A DNA stretch of 64,000 bases from Chamaelirium japonicum (Eukaryota > Streptophyta > Magnoliopsida > Liliales > Melanthiaceae): the NCBI GenBank assembly GCA_947650365.1, contig OX393551.1, positions 5,950,001 through 6,014,000 on the forward strand, read 5' to 3'. Each line of letters starts with the position of its first letter. Positions within the stretch are counted from its first letter, which is position 1. The position numbers were made by a program, and so were the translations under genes. Under the pieces are notes generated by a model, which saw nothing but the letters and a program-made list of their open reading frames with translations, searched no databases and was not told the origin of the DNA. Positions 49,731 through 60,795 of this stretch are shown here, one piece after another.

Positions 49731-51267
49731 TTGAAACTAAAGACACCTCCGTTATATCTAAAATACACTTTCTTGGGAGATAAAGGGGCATTACATGTGA
49801 TAATATCATGTCATCTATCAGGAAACCAAGAAGATCAATTGTTAACTATTTTGAAAAAGCGCAAACAAGTTATAGGATATTCAGTGGCAGATCTCAATGG
49901 AATTGATCCTTCCATATATATGCACTATATTCATATGGAAGAAAATACTAAGTCATCTAGAGAAATGCAACGACGACTGAATCCTAACATGAAAAAAGTA
50001 ATCAAGAAAGAAATAATCAAGTTGCTAGATGCAAGGATTATATATCCTATATCTGATAGTAAGTGGGTAAGCCCCACTCAGATAGTTCCAAAGAAATCTG
50101 GTATCACAGTGATAAAATATGACAAGGGAGAACTCATGTCCATGTGCACTACAACAGAATGGAGAGTATGTATCAACTACAGAAAACTGAATTCTGCTAC
50201 AAGAAAATATCATTTTCCTCTACCCTTCATAGATCAAATATTGGAAAGACTTTCAAGACAAAGTTATTACTGTTTCTTGGATGGATATTCAGGTTACAAT
50301 TAAGTACCAGTGTTTCCTAATGATCAAGAGAAAACAACGTTTACATGTCCATTTAGAACGTTTGCATATTGAAGAATGTCATTTGGGCTGTGCAATGCGC
50401 CAGCTAGCTTTCAAAGCTATATGATGGCAATTTTTCGAATATGGTAGAAAAATTCTTGAAAGTTTTTATGGATGACTTTTCGGTTTTTGGACAGACTTAT
50501 GAAGAATGTCTTGCCAATTTAGAACTTTTGTTACAGAGATGTGAAGATCTAAATCTAGTTCAAAGTTGGGAAAAGAGTCACTTCATTATGACTAAAGGCA
50601 TCATTTTGGGACATATCATTTCACATGAAGGTATAGAAGTTGACAAAGTGAAGTTCAATTTAATAGAGAATCTACCTCCTCCAACCACTGTTAAGCAGGT
50701 ACGTGTATTTCCCAGCCATACAGGATTTTACCGACGGTTCATCAAAAATTTCAGTAAAGTTTTTTGACCATTATGCAATCTTTTAACAAAATACTCAATT
50801 TTCGTATTTGATGAAAACTGTCTTTTTGCTTTTGAAAAATTAAAACTAGCTCTTTCCACTGGACCTATTATAAAAGCTACAAATTGAGATTTGCATTTTG
50901 AACTAATGTGCGATGCTTTTGATTATGTAGTCGGAGCAGTTTTGGGACAAAGAGAAGGAAAAACACTATATGTAATATATTACGCAAACAAAATCCTTTT
51001 TGATGCTGCTCTTAACTATACAACGACAGAAAAGGAATTTCTTGCAGTAGTATTTGTACTTAAAAATTTTCGTTCGTATTTACTTGGAGCAAAAGTGATT
51101 ATTTTCACTGATCATTCAGCTCTTAAATATCTTATTTCAAAAAAAGAGTTTAAGCCAAGACTTATAAGATAGGTTCTTCTACTACAAGAATTTAATTATG
51201 AAATCCGAGATCGTAAAGGAGTTGAAAATTTAGTTGCTGACCATCTTTCTCGAATTATTTTACTACC
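49731..51267 (+). pseudogene. Athila-type reverse transcriptase and RNase H, broken
   Basis: Blocks in order: LKYTFLGDK, WVSPTQIVPKKSGITV, WRVCINYRKLNSAT, FPLPFIDQILERL, FLDGYSGYN then a stop. After frame changes come MSFGLCNAPASFQ, FMDDFSVFGQTYEECL (catalytic MDD), GHIISHEGIEVDK, FYRRFIKNFSKVF and a stop. RNase H follows with [14 protein letters not shown] and [13 protein letters not shown], then a stop and [10 protein letters not shown]. At least four in-frame stops. Inactive. Confidence 0.88.
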
Positions 51268-51464
51268 AGATTCTAACCCGATCTCTAATTCATTCCCTGA
51301 TGAACAACTTTTCGTTATTTCAAAAGCACCTTGGTATGCACATATTGTAAATTATCTCACAATAGGCCAAATTCCTTCTTATTGGTCTAAACAAAGTAAA
51401 TATCGTTTCTTTTCTCAAAATAAAATATTATTTTGGGGATGTACTGACCAAGTAATACGAAGGT

Positions 51465-52264
51465 GTGTACCCGAAAATGAATATCACAGCATCCTTGATT
51501 TTTGTCATACACAGGCATGTGGTGGTCATTTCGGAGGGCAAAAGACACCTACTAAGGTATTGCAATCTGGTTTCTATTGGCCTTCATTATTCGGAGATGC
51601 ACATAAATTATGTAAGACATATCATAGGTGCCAGCAAACTGGTACAATTTATAGAAGAAATATGATGCCTCTTCATCCCATTTTATTCTGTGAACTTTTT
51701 GATGTTTGGGGAACTGGCTTTATGGGATATTTTCCAGTTTTGCATGGTAACATTTATATATTAGTGGCAGTGGATTATGTTTCAAAATGTTTTGAAGCTA
51801 AAGCCACTAAAACTAACGATCACTCCGTAGTTGTACAAGCTTTAAAGGAGAATATCTTTAATCGCTTTGGAATGCCTCGAGCCATCATTAGTGATGGTGG
51901 GAGTCACTTCTGTAATAGAGCATTTGACTCTCTATGTAAGAAATATTCGGTGACACACCGAATTGGTACACCTTATCATCCGCAAACAAGCGGACAAGTG
52001 GAAGTATCTAATAGAGAGATAAAAAGGATTCTGGAAAAAACAGCCCGACCTAATATGAAGGATTGGAGTCTTCGTTTGGATGATGCTTTATGGGCTTATA
52101 GAACTGCTTTTAAAACTCCTATAGGAATATCACCTTATCGTTTGGTATTCGGTAAACCTTGTCATCTTCCTGTTGAACTAGAACACAGAGCTTACTGGGC
52201 AGTGAAAAAAGTACAATTACGATGTCAAAGAAGCTGGAGAAAAGTGAAAGTTTCAACTATGTAA
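51465..52264 (+). pseudogene. Athila-type integrase
   Basis: Zinc-binding part H-x-H-x-C-x-x-C split across two frames ([14 protein letters not shown] in one, [11 protein letters not shown] in the next). The catalytic core is open: [12 protein letters not shown] (the usual D of G-I-D-F-M-G is replaced by G), [40 protein letters not shown], then [20 protein letters not shown] and [16 protein letters not shown]. The missing first catalytic Asp and a frameshift make it inactive. Confidence 0.88.
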
Positions 52265-52599
52265 ATTTGAAGAATTATGGAAGAAAGCTTATGAAAATTC
52301 CAAGATCTACAAGATAATGAAGTCCTTTCATGACCGCGCTATTAGTCGAAAGGTATTTGAACCAAATCAAAAGGTATGACTTTATGAATCAAGACTTAAA
52401 TTATTTCCAGGTAAGTTACGAACAAGATAGAATGAACCATTCATTGTCATTTCCGTTTCTCCATCAGGCACCGTTGAAATTCAAGATCCCAAAGACGTCC
52501 GCTTATTTAAAGTCAATGGTCAACGATTGAAACATATGGTTGACTTTGACCATGAAGTAGGAATGATAAATGAAATATACCTTTCCACCCATTTGTATA

Positions 52600-53340
52600 C
52601 CTAGCCTGATCTACGTCTAGCTGAGGACGTAAAATTCAGCCACACAATTTTTTTTTTTAAATCTTCGCCCAATCGGATGTCAGTACCCGCTTGAGCGGAT
52701 GTACAATTTTTCAACTAAAAACAATTCAAAATTTGGGAACTAGCTAAGCGGATAGTCATGCAACTTTCGGCCATTTGGAATTCCTTAACCGCTTGAGCGG
52801 ATGGATAGTTATCCCAAGGTGTTCAAATAACTGCTTACTACAATTGACACTTAGTTACACAGTAACCGACTAATAACTGCCAAACCGCCCGAGCAAGAAA
52901 AATTATATGCCCAGGCGGATTTCATATTTTCCATAATTCCTCAATCCATTCTGCCCTATTCCTATCGAGGTATGGCATCTCATTCCCAACCGCCGCACTA
53001 CCGCAAACGCCCTAGAAACAATGGTCCTAGTCTCCCATTTCATCAATTCCAAGGCCATGAAGTGATCCCCGAGTACAATTTCCACCTTGCCGCTATCAAA
53101 AACCTTCATACATAGTGGATGATCAACTTCCTCACCACACTCAGCCTCCTCAACATTGCTTTGCCGGCGGCTGATCAATACTTTCCATGCATCGTTTACT
53201 ACTTCTACAGGACCCTCCAACCCATCAAGAACTCGGGTGCTTTCTAAACCTATATTGATGGCAAGAGTTTCATCTACATCGAACAAGGCATTGCATCCGC
53301 CTTGGAGATAGAAGCCTAATGCCCTACAAATTCCAATCCC
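52600..53340 (+). other. Post-integrase spacer with CCGCYYGAGCGG motifs
   Basis: No plus-strand ORF of known family. The minus-strand 178-codon ORF (52903-53439) is antisense to the repeat and not called. Short palindromic motifs occur at 52687, 52789, 52885 and 52909. Confidence 0.5.
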
Positions 53341-53949
53341 TTGGCCTTGACGAATCCTTCCTTTTACACGATGGATCAAAAACTCCGAGTTTGTGGAAGC
53401 GAATGCGAGAACTTCGTCCATCGAGCACAACTTAGCCAAAAGTATTGGTTATTGGATCTCATTTTCTACCACAACATTGCTTGTCCACGTAGCGAGTACC
53501 GTCATAAAGGCCAATTTCTTCAAGCACTCTACACCGCCAATGAAGGACTATGATTTTCTACCTCTTCCATCATCCATTCTTTGATGATCGAGATAGCCTC
53601 AAACATCGACTCCCACCATGAGAAGGTGAAATTACATTTTCCTTATCTCATAACCCGTCTACTCATTGGTGAAGGATTCGTCATCAAAGAAAATAAAGAG
53701 TGTGGCACCAAACAAGTACACTTCAGTACTTTTGAATGGGATATTGCCTACAATATCTCGAGCCTACGAGATGAAGCAAAGGCCACAGCAAGAAGGCTAT
53801 TCCCTTCGCTTACTGCTTCATCTTCCAAAGAAGATGCCAACGAAGAAGAGAACATCAAAGAAAATGAAGTAGAAGATGAGCCAGAGGACCAGTCCGATTT
53901 TCACTCATGGATGCCAAGAGACCCTCACCGCCTTTATGAAGCTGACTAA
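53341..53949 (+). pseudogene. Athila post-integrase ORF, copy a
   Basis: Frames spanning 53341-53553 and 53581-53949 encode MDQKLRVCGSECENFVHRAQ, YWLLDLIFYHNIACP, then LHFPYLITRLLIGEGFV and an acidic tail (KEDANEEENIKENEVEDE). This fits the protein found between integrase and 3' LTR in plant Athila elements, often annotated as putative plant transposon protein; its function is unknown. A stop separates the two parts. Confidence 0.6.
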
Positions 53950-54205
53950 TAAGATCGATGATCTAATCGATCTTCTCCAAGCCATTCAAGCAACCCAATC
54001 TCAAGAGCAAAGTACCCGCATAATTATCGAGTTCAATCGCTTTCGCCTTGCTCATCGCGGAGGCGGAAATTTATAAATGTTTCATTTCCTAATTGTTGCT
54101 TGCTTTCCGTATTTCGCGTACTGTCTGTATTTCCATGTTATACGTAGTACTGTATTTTAGTTAATTTATTTATCAATTTTTTTTGTATGTTTGATTTCAA
54201 TAAAT

Positions 54206-54480
54206 AGTACAATCCGCTCGAGTGGATTAACTCTTCCACCTAGACAGAACGATAGTACTTTGACAGTCGTGGATAACGACAACAATCCGCCCGAGCGGTT
54301 TGACCAATCCGCCCAGGTGGAATATAAAAGATCATCTGTCATTTCAGTCATCAACAACTTTAATCACATGCATTTATTCCAATCCAAAAACCGATGCGAC
54401 GGCGTCTACATCACTGCAAAATTCAGAGAATCTATATATTCCGCCCGGGCGTTTTAAGTGATCCGCTCGGGCGGATAATC
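54206..54480 (+). repeat. Cluster of CCGCYYGAGCGG palindromic motifs
   Basis: CCGCTCGAGTGG (54214), CCGCCCGAGCGG (54287), CCGCCCAGGTGG (54309), CCGCCCGGGCG (54441) and CCGCTCGGGCGG (54463). Each is a near-perfect inverted repeat of 10-12 bp, with spacings of 22-132 bp. Confidence 0.7.
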
Positions 54481-54535
54481 CATTATAAGTACCTGTGATT
54501 CTGAACGTAAAACCCGCACCTTCAAACCATCTCCC

Positions 54536-55345
54536 TTCTTCTTCTTCTCCGAATGGCTTACTTCATCGCCCTTCTTTGCCTCATGTTCAACCAAGCCGGA
54601 GGATCGAGTAGCCAAGGTTCTACCTGCCGTTCGATGAGAACTCGATCTCATCGTGATCAACATAGAGAAGAAGCCAATCTACCATCCGATGGAGCTCATG
54701 GACAATTTCAGCCGCTGGACTATCATCCCTGAATGCTACTTCAATCTTCAAGATCTCTGAGGTGCAACAACGAAGTGGGCTATATCGTTCCTCGAAGAAA
54801 TCAGGTTCACTCCGCTTGCAACTCCGGCGGCTGCGTCCTATTATCGGAGGATCGTTGCCTTCTTCTATCAAAATATCGAGATTCTCGAAGGTGGACTCCT
54901 ATTCCGGACCACCATCGACAACTTCACCATCACCGATGAAATCATAGCTGCCGCCTATGGAATTGATGCACAATGCCCCGGCAATTCTCATTTTCTACCC
55001 CCTCAAATAGCTCCTTTTCACGAAATGACCAAAAAATTGTGGGTTCGAGGCAAAGTGGATAACTACTATATTCGTCATTCAAGCATACCCAGGGATGTCT
55101 GGCTACTAGATTTAATAATCTTTCACAACATGGCGGCCTTAGGCAACAAATCTGAAAGACGCACACCTATTCTTGACACTCTCTACTCCGCAAGAAAGAG
55201 ATGGTGGTTCTCCCCAGCTACAATTATCCGTCGAGCAATGATCGAAATCCACAATATATGCAAGAAGCCTTCTACTCGTGGCAACATTCAAAATCTCTTC
55301 TTTCTTTATCTCATCACCCGACTTCTCTACAATTATAGCTACTAG
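54536..55345 (+). pseudogene. Athila post-integrase ORF, copy b
   Basis: The open stretch 55025-55345 gives MTKKLWVRGKVDNYYIRH, WLLDLIIFHNMAALGNKSE, TPILDTLYSARKRWWFSP and MIEIHNICKKPSTRGN, then FLYLITRLL. It aligns by eye with copy a (MDQKLRVCGSE, YWLLDLIFYHNIAC, FPYLITRLL). The weaker upstream stretch from 54536 (MAYFIALLCLMFNQAGGSSS) could be its start and is broken. Two related ORFs in one element imply an internal duplication or a composite element. Confidence 0.55.
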
Positions 55346-56040
55346 TTCAATCTAGCCAGCTCGTACCGATATATCCATTCATAATTGGAACCTTTCATCC
55401 TCTGCCATAGTCACCCACTTGAAGAAGAAGCGAGTCTTCGTCCATAGTCAACAAAATGAGCAAGAATCGGAAAATATTGCCATCGACGAGGACATTGACT
55501 ACATCAAGACATCAGATGAAGAGCAAACTGAGCCTACTCAAGAGACGATCTTAAATGCCAGAATTGATAATCTCGAAGAATCGATCAATTGCTGATCTGG
55601 CCGATCTCATGCATGCGGGGTACATTATACGAGAAGAAGATGAAAGAAACATCTATGCTGCTTACAATGCGCGTCTCACAGCTCGTGGGCATCTTCCTTA
55701 TCAGCCTTGATATATTGTATTTTTCTTTTTAGGCTTGTATTTGCATGCATTATTACCAGCTATGTAACCCTCCCACTGCATTTTCTATTCCCAAAATATA
55801 TATGAGTAGAACTGCATTTTCTATCTAACAATTCTATCTTTTACAAATCTACTTAAGAAGTATCATTTCTGAATACTAATCGCCTAAGTGTGGGGGAGGA
55901 CAACATAACAGCAATGAAAATCAGATTGATAAACCAAGTGATTCGAACTCTAACAATTAACTTCTTTTAACTGCAAAACATCATCAAATAACATTACCCA
56001 CCTACTTTATACTGTTTGCCATTGAGGACAATGTCGATCA

Positions 56041-56045
56041 AGTGT

Positions 56046-56076
<31 letters not shown>

Positions 56077-56078
56077 GT
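56041..56078. repeat. (TG)n followed by poly-G
   Basis: About 10 TG units and an 18-base G run. Confidence 0.95.
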
Positions 56079-56345
56079 TATCATTGTAGTAGATAACATT
56101 TCTAATTTGTGAATGCAATATGGTAATTTTTGAATTTTTTTTAAAATGTGATGATTTACAAGAATAAGTGAATTTTTCTGAACTTCATTTTATGATGATA
56201 TCTGACATTTAGTATTAGTCTCATATCATATTATCTTTCTTGGTGATGATCAGTCATAAAGAGTTATATCAGAATATTAAAAGTGAAAGGAAGAAGCCTA
56301 AAGCCTCAACAGGGAGGTCCAATATTATTAACCTTTGGATGAACC

Positions 56346-56675
56346 AAAAAGCTTAGGAGTCTGGTTCTTAGGGGCATCTCAAAGCCTAACACAACATGAC
56401 CAACTAGTTAGGATGAGTTGACCAAAAGTCCTACATAGCAAAATGGGGATTCTAAAGTAATTCATAATTGTAGTTTCATGTCAGATATTATCAAATTTTG
56501 GAAGAAACTCAAAAAGCTTAGGAGTCAGGTTCATAGGGGCATCTCAAAGTCTAACACACCATGGGAAACTGGTCAGGATACATTGATCAAAAGTCCTATA
56601 TAGCAAGAGAGTAATTATGAAAAGATTAACACATTTAACTTCCTCGTTGAATAAAATATTTTGATATTATTTAAG
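56346..56675. repeat. Imperfect tandem repeat, period about 165 bp
   Basis: AAAAAGCTTAGGAGTC recurs at 56346 and 56511, and GGGGCATCTCAAAG and AAAAGTCCTA recur at matching distances. Moderately diverged. Confidence 0.8.
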
Positions 56676-56926
56676 ATCATCATCAATATCTAAGATAATA
56701 TGATATATCACTTAGTATTAAGTTTTATTTAATTGCCATATATTTGTTCATGGGAAAAACACTTGACTTATAATCAAACAAATTCAAAAACTTTCATATG
56801 CATACAACATTTACGACAATGTTATGCTATTTCTGCAATATAAACTCACGACAGATGAATATTTTGAATTGTGGTATCATAAGTCGAAATATGCTTGAGG
56901 ACAAGCATGACTCAAGTATAGGGGTG

Positions 56927-58613
56927 TGATTGACACTAAAATATGTCGATTTTAATACATTATAGTTGACCATATATACATAACTTCATCATAGACGATA
57001 TATACTTTGATGCATATTTTTGACATGCAAGGAAATAAAGACATGGTTCAAAAATAAGCTAAAAGCGGAGGATAGAGCAAGCAAAGGAATACAAAAGGAG
57101 TCTAAGTTCGTATGGAACAGAAGAGGACCGGACCCGAATACGGAATTCAACATAACCAACATTCCGACCGGGGCATATTGACCAATCTGCTCGGGCGAAT
57201 TTGCAAAATACAACAACCGTTCAATAAGACGGAGCGCACAGCCGGAACCGGTTGACAACTGTTTTATAACTAATTCGTACGATCGAGAGAATAGGAACCA
57301 ACTCTTCTGAGAGCTATAAAGGCCCCCAAATTCGAAGGAACAATGGACGAACCTCTGGAAAGAAGAAGACACCATTGCTTAAGGGTTGGAGAGATCTTGG
57401 GCATCCGAGTGACTCCGGCAACCGTGGGTGTGATCTATCATACTTGTCGTTGTTTTCAATAAGAATATGGTGTTCTAAATCAATCTAGGGTTCCAGGGGA
57501 ATCCTAACAATGTATTTTTCTAACTTTCTCGATGATAAGAATCACAATTCATTTTTGATTAATGTATGATTTGAGTGTTTTTCTATTTAATATTGAGTAC
57601 TAGTATTCTCGTTATATCCGTGATGGTGATATGATTAGAATACTAATCTCCATCATATAGGTTGTGTGGAAAGCCCTCCTAGATGATTGTCATGCATAAT
57701 TTTAATGAAATTCTATGCTGTAACCTCGGATAGGTCGTACTCAAGCGAGACGACTTGCGATCCAATCGGACAAGTCGTACTTAGTTTCGGATGGTCTATA
57801 CTCAGGGCGGTATAGATTATCATTCTGTGGTATTATTGTGGTGAAAAATCTGATAATACCGAATTTGGAAGAGATCGTCTAATCTACCCGCTAGATATAA
57901 CTTGCTGAAAATAATAAGGATTATATCAATGACATTGTCATTCATTACCCTTGGATTAGGGATGAATGAAATAGAGTTTATTAACAACATTACCCTTGGA
58001 TTAGGGATGCTACTAATAAAATAAGAGAAATATATTTTATTACTAATGTTACCCTTGGATTAGGGACATTGTGATAAAATATATCTTCAAGATATTTATA
58101 ATTCTACTTCTGTTTATAATTTGGTGAAGATAATATGGATTCAATACTATCAATCACATTATCATTCATTACCCTTGGATTAGGGATGAATGAAATGGAG
58201 TTTTAATGGCATTACCTTTGGATTAGGGATGTTAGTGATAAAATAAGAAAAATATGTTTTATTACTGACGTTACCCTTGGATTAGGGATGTTGTGATAAA
58301 ATATATCTTTTTGATTCATATAATTCTATATTCAAATTACGTGGCATATCTCTTTGAGAGAAATATATTTTCATATCGCTAGAGGCAACTCTGTGATCCT
58401 AGTTTTCAACCAAAAGTTTATTCCTCATCTTTAGTTTAATTTAATTTAGTGAATTAAATCAAAATTCATCTCTTTGATCTATCCTAAACTTATTAGAAAG
58501 ATTGTTACTTTAACCTTCTCTGTGGGAACGATCCGGTATTAATCTTCTACTACAATTGATCCGTCACTAATACCGGGATACACAAAAATCTAACATACGG
58601 TTTGAGGGTATCA
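56927..58613 (+). repeat. 3' LTR of the Athila-type element, 1687 bp
   Basis: Starts TGATTGACACTAAAATATG after the polypurine tract and ends TTTGAGGGTATCA, equivalent to the end of the 5' LTR at 47143. It holds six copies of TTACCCTTGGATTAGGG or near variants at about 57945, 57989, 58049, 58169, 58212 and 58271. The 5' LTR fragment keeps only the last. Confidence 0.85.
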
Positions 58614-58721
58614 ACGATAAATTTGACTTACACACCCATCTATATAACAAGAGACGACGGTCTACATGCTGACTTGGACAAAACGGAACAAAATACTGAC
58701 TAGACAAAAAAGAACATTGAC

Positions 58722-58747
58722 TAGACTCTCTCTCTTTCCCCACCCGG

Positions 58748-58794
<47 letters not shown>

Positions 58795-59213
58795 CCCGAT
58801 ATTTCTCTCTTTGTATCTCCCTTTCTTTCACCGATCTCTCTCTCTGTCCCCGTATCTCTCTCTTTCCCGATATCTCTTTCTCTCTCTCTTTTCGTCTCTC
58901 TCTTCCCTACGATCTCTCTTCCCAAAATATCTCTCTCCCCGGTTCTCTCACTTTCTCTCCCCACCCGGTTTTCTCTCTCTGTCTTTATCTTTCTCTTTGT
59001 TTCTCTCTCTCTATTTCTCCCCACCCCGTTTTCTCTCTCTGTCTCTCTTTTTCCCCGACTATCTCTCTCGTTGGTTCTTCTTTATCTCTCTCTCTCTCTC
59101 TCTCTCCGTATCTCTCTCTGTATCTTTCTCTTTCTCTCCATCTCACACTCTCTCTATCTTCCCCATTATCTCTCTCTCTCTCTCCATCTCTTCTCTTCCC
59201 CTGATCTCTCTCT
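58722..59213. repeat. 490-bp pyrimidine-rich (TC)n-derived tract
   Basis: Almost pure C/T on the plus strand: CTCTCT runs interrupted by TTTCCCC, CCCCGAT and CCACCCGG. All ORFs through it (Ser-Leu or Arg-Glu rich) are artefacts. It lies about 110 bp after the Athila 3' LTR. Confidence 0.95.
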
Positions 59214-59450
59214 TAGGGCTGGCAATTTTGGACCCGACATGAAATTAGCAGGTCTGGGTCAAACAGGTTCGGGTCGTAAATGGATTAACATGACTAACCC
59301 GTTTAGTAAACGAGTCGGGTCCGGGTTTTGTCTCCGATCCGTTTGGCCCGTTTAAGACCCGTTTAAAAATCAATGGGTTACCCCTCAAAAAAAAAAAATC
59401 AATGGGTTACCCCTAAAAAAAAAAAAAATCAATGGGTCGAGTCGGGTCTA
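59214..59450. mobile_element. hAT-like repeat fragment (related to 6541-7354)
   Basis: TAGGGCTGGCAATTTTGGAC at 59214 and the following GACCCG/CGGGTC-rich body match the repeat at 6580 and 6917. Near 59370-59436 it contains three A-run plus TCAATGGGTTACCCC units. No right terminus found. Confidence 0.55.
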
Positions 59451-60658
<1,208 letters not shown>

Positions 60659-60659
<1 letters not shown>

Positions 60660-60681
60660 ATATATATATATATATATATAT
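60659..60681. repeat. (TA)n tract, possible TATA region of URB1
   Basis: TATATA followed by TTTTTGG, about 115 bp upstream of the URB1 ATG. Its position would allow use as a TATA element (inference). Confidence 0.5.
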
Positions 60682-60693
60682 TTTTGGTAGGAG

Positions 60694-60732
60694 ATGGGAA
60701 AGAAGATTTGGGTTCTCCAAAACCCTACTTAA
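60694..60732 (+). other. Possible uORF in the URB1 leader
   Basis: ATG plus 11 codons ending TAA (MGKKIWVLQNPT), 63 bp before the main ATG. It matters only if transcription starts upstream of it. Confidence 0.3.
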
Positions 60733-60795
60733 ATCCTGCTCTGTTGCTTCTCTCGTCCCCACAACCGAGGCAGAAGCTCTCTCAAACCCTAACGC

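Larger units (their letters stand above)
55346..56926 (+). other. Athila 3' non-coding region with polypurine tracts
   Basis: Contains an internal AAGTGTGGGGGAGG (near 55886), a (TG)n-poly-G tract (56041-56078), an imperfect tandem repeat of about 165 bp (56346-56675) and the terminal polypurine tract GTATAGGGGTG directly before the 3' LTR. No gene seen. Confidence 0.65.
46795..58613 (+). mobile_element. Decayed Athila-type Ty3/Gypsy retrotransposon
   Basis: Order: truncated 5' LTR, tRNA-Asp-type primer site, broken gag, protease, RT-RNase H, integrase, a 4.6 kb post-integrase region with two related ORFs, an internal and a terminal polypurine tract, and a 1687-bp 3' LTR. The protein motifs ([38 protein letters not shown]) and primer site place it with the non-chromoviral Athila lineage (established features). 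Several in-frame stops and frameshifts show it is inactive. LTR differences make it older than the Copia insertion. Confidence 0.9.

Noticed and set aside
52903-53439. 178-codon minus-strand ORF in the Athila element
   Set aside because: Antisense to the post-integrase ORF and spacer; no recognised domain.
58662-59355. 229-, 143- and 120-codon ORFs
   Set aside because: Low-complexity translations of the pyrimidine tract.
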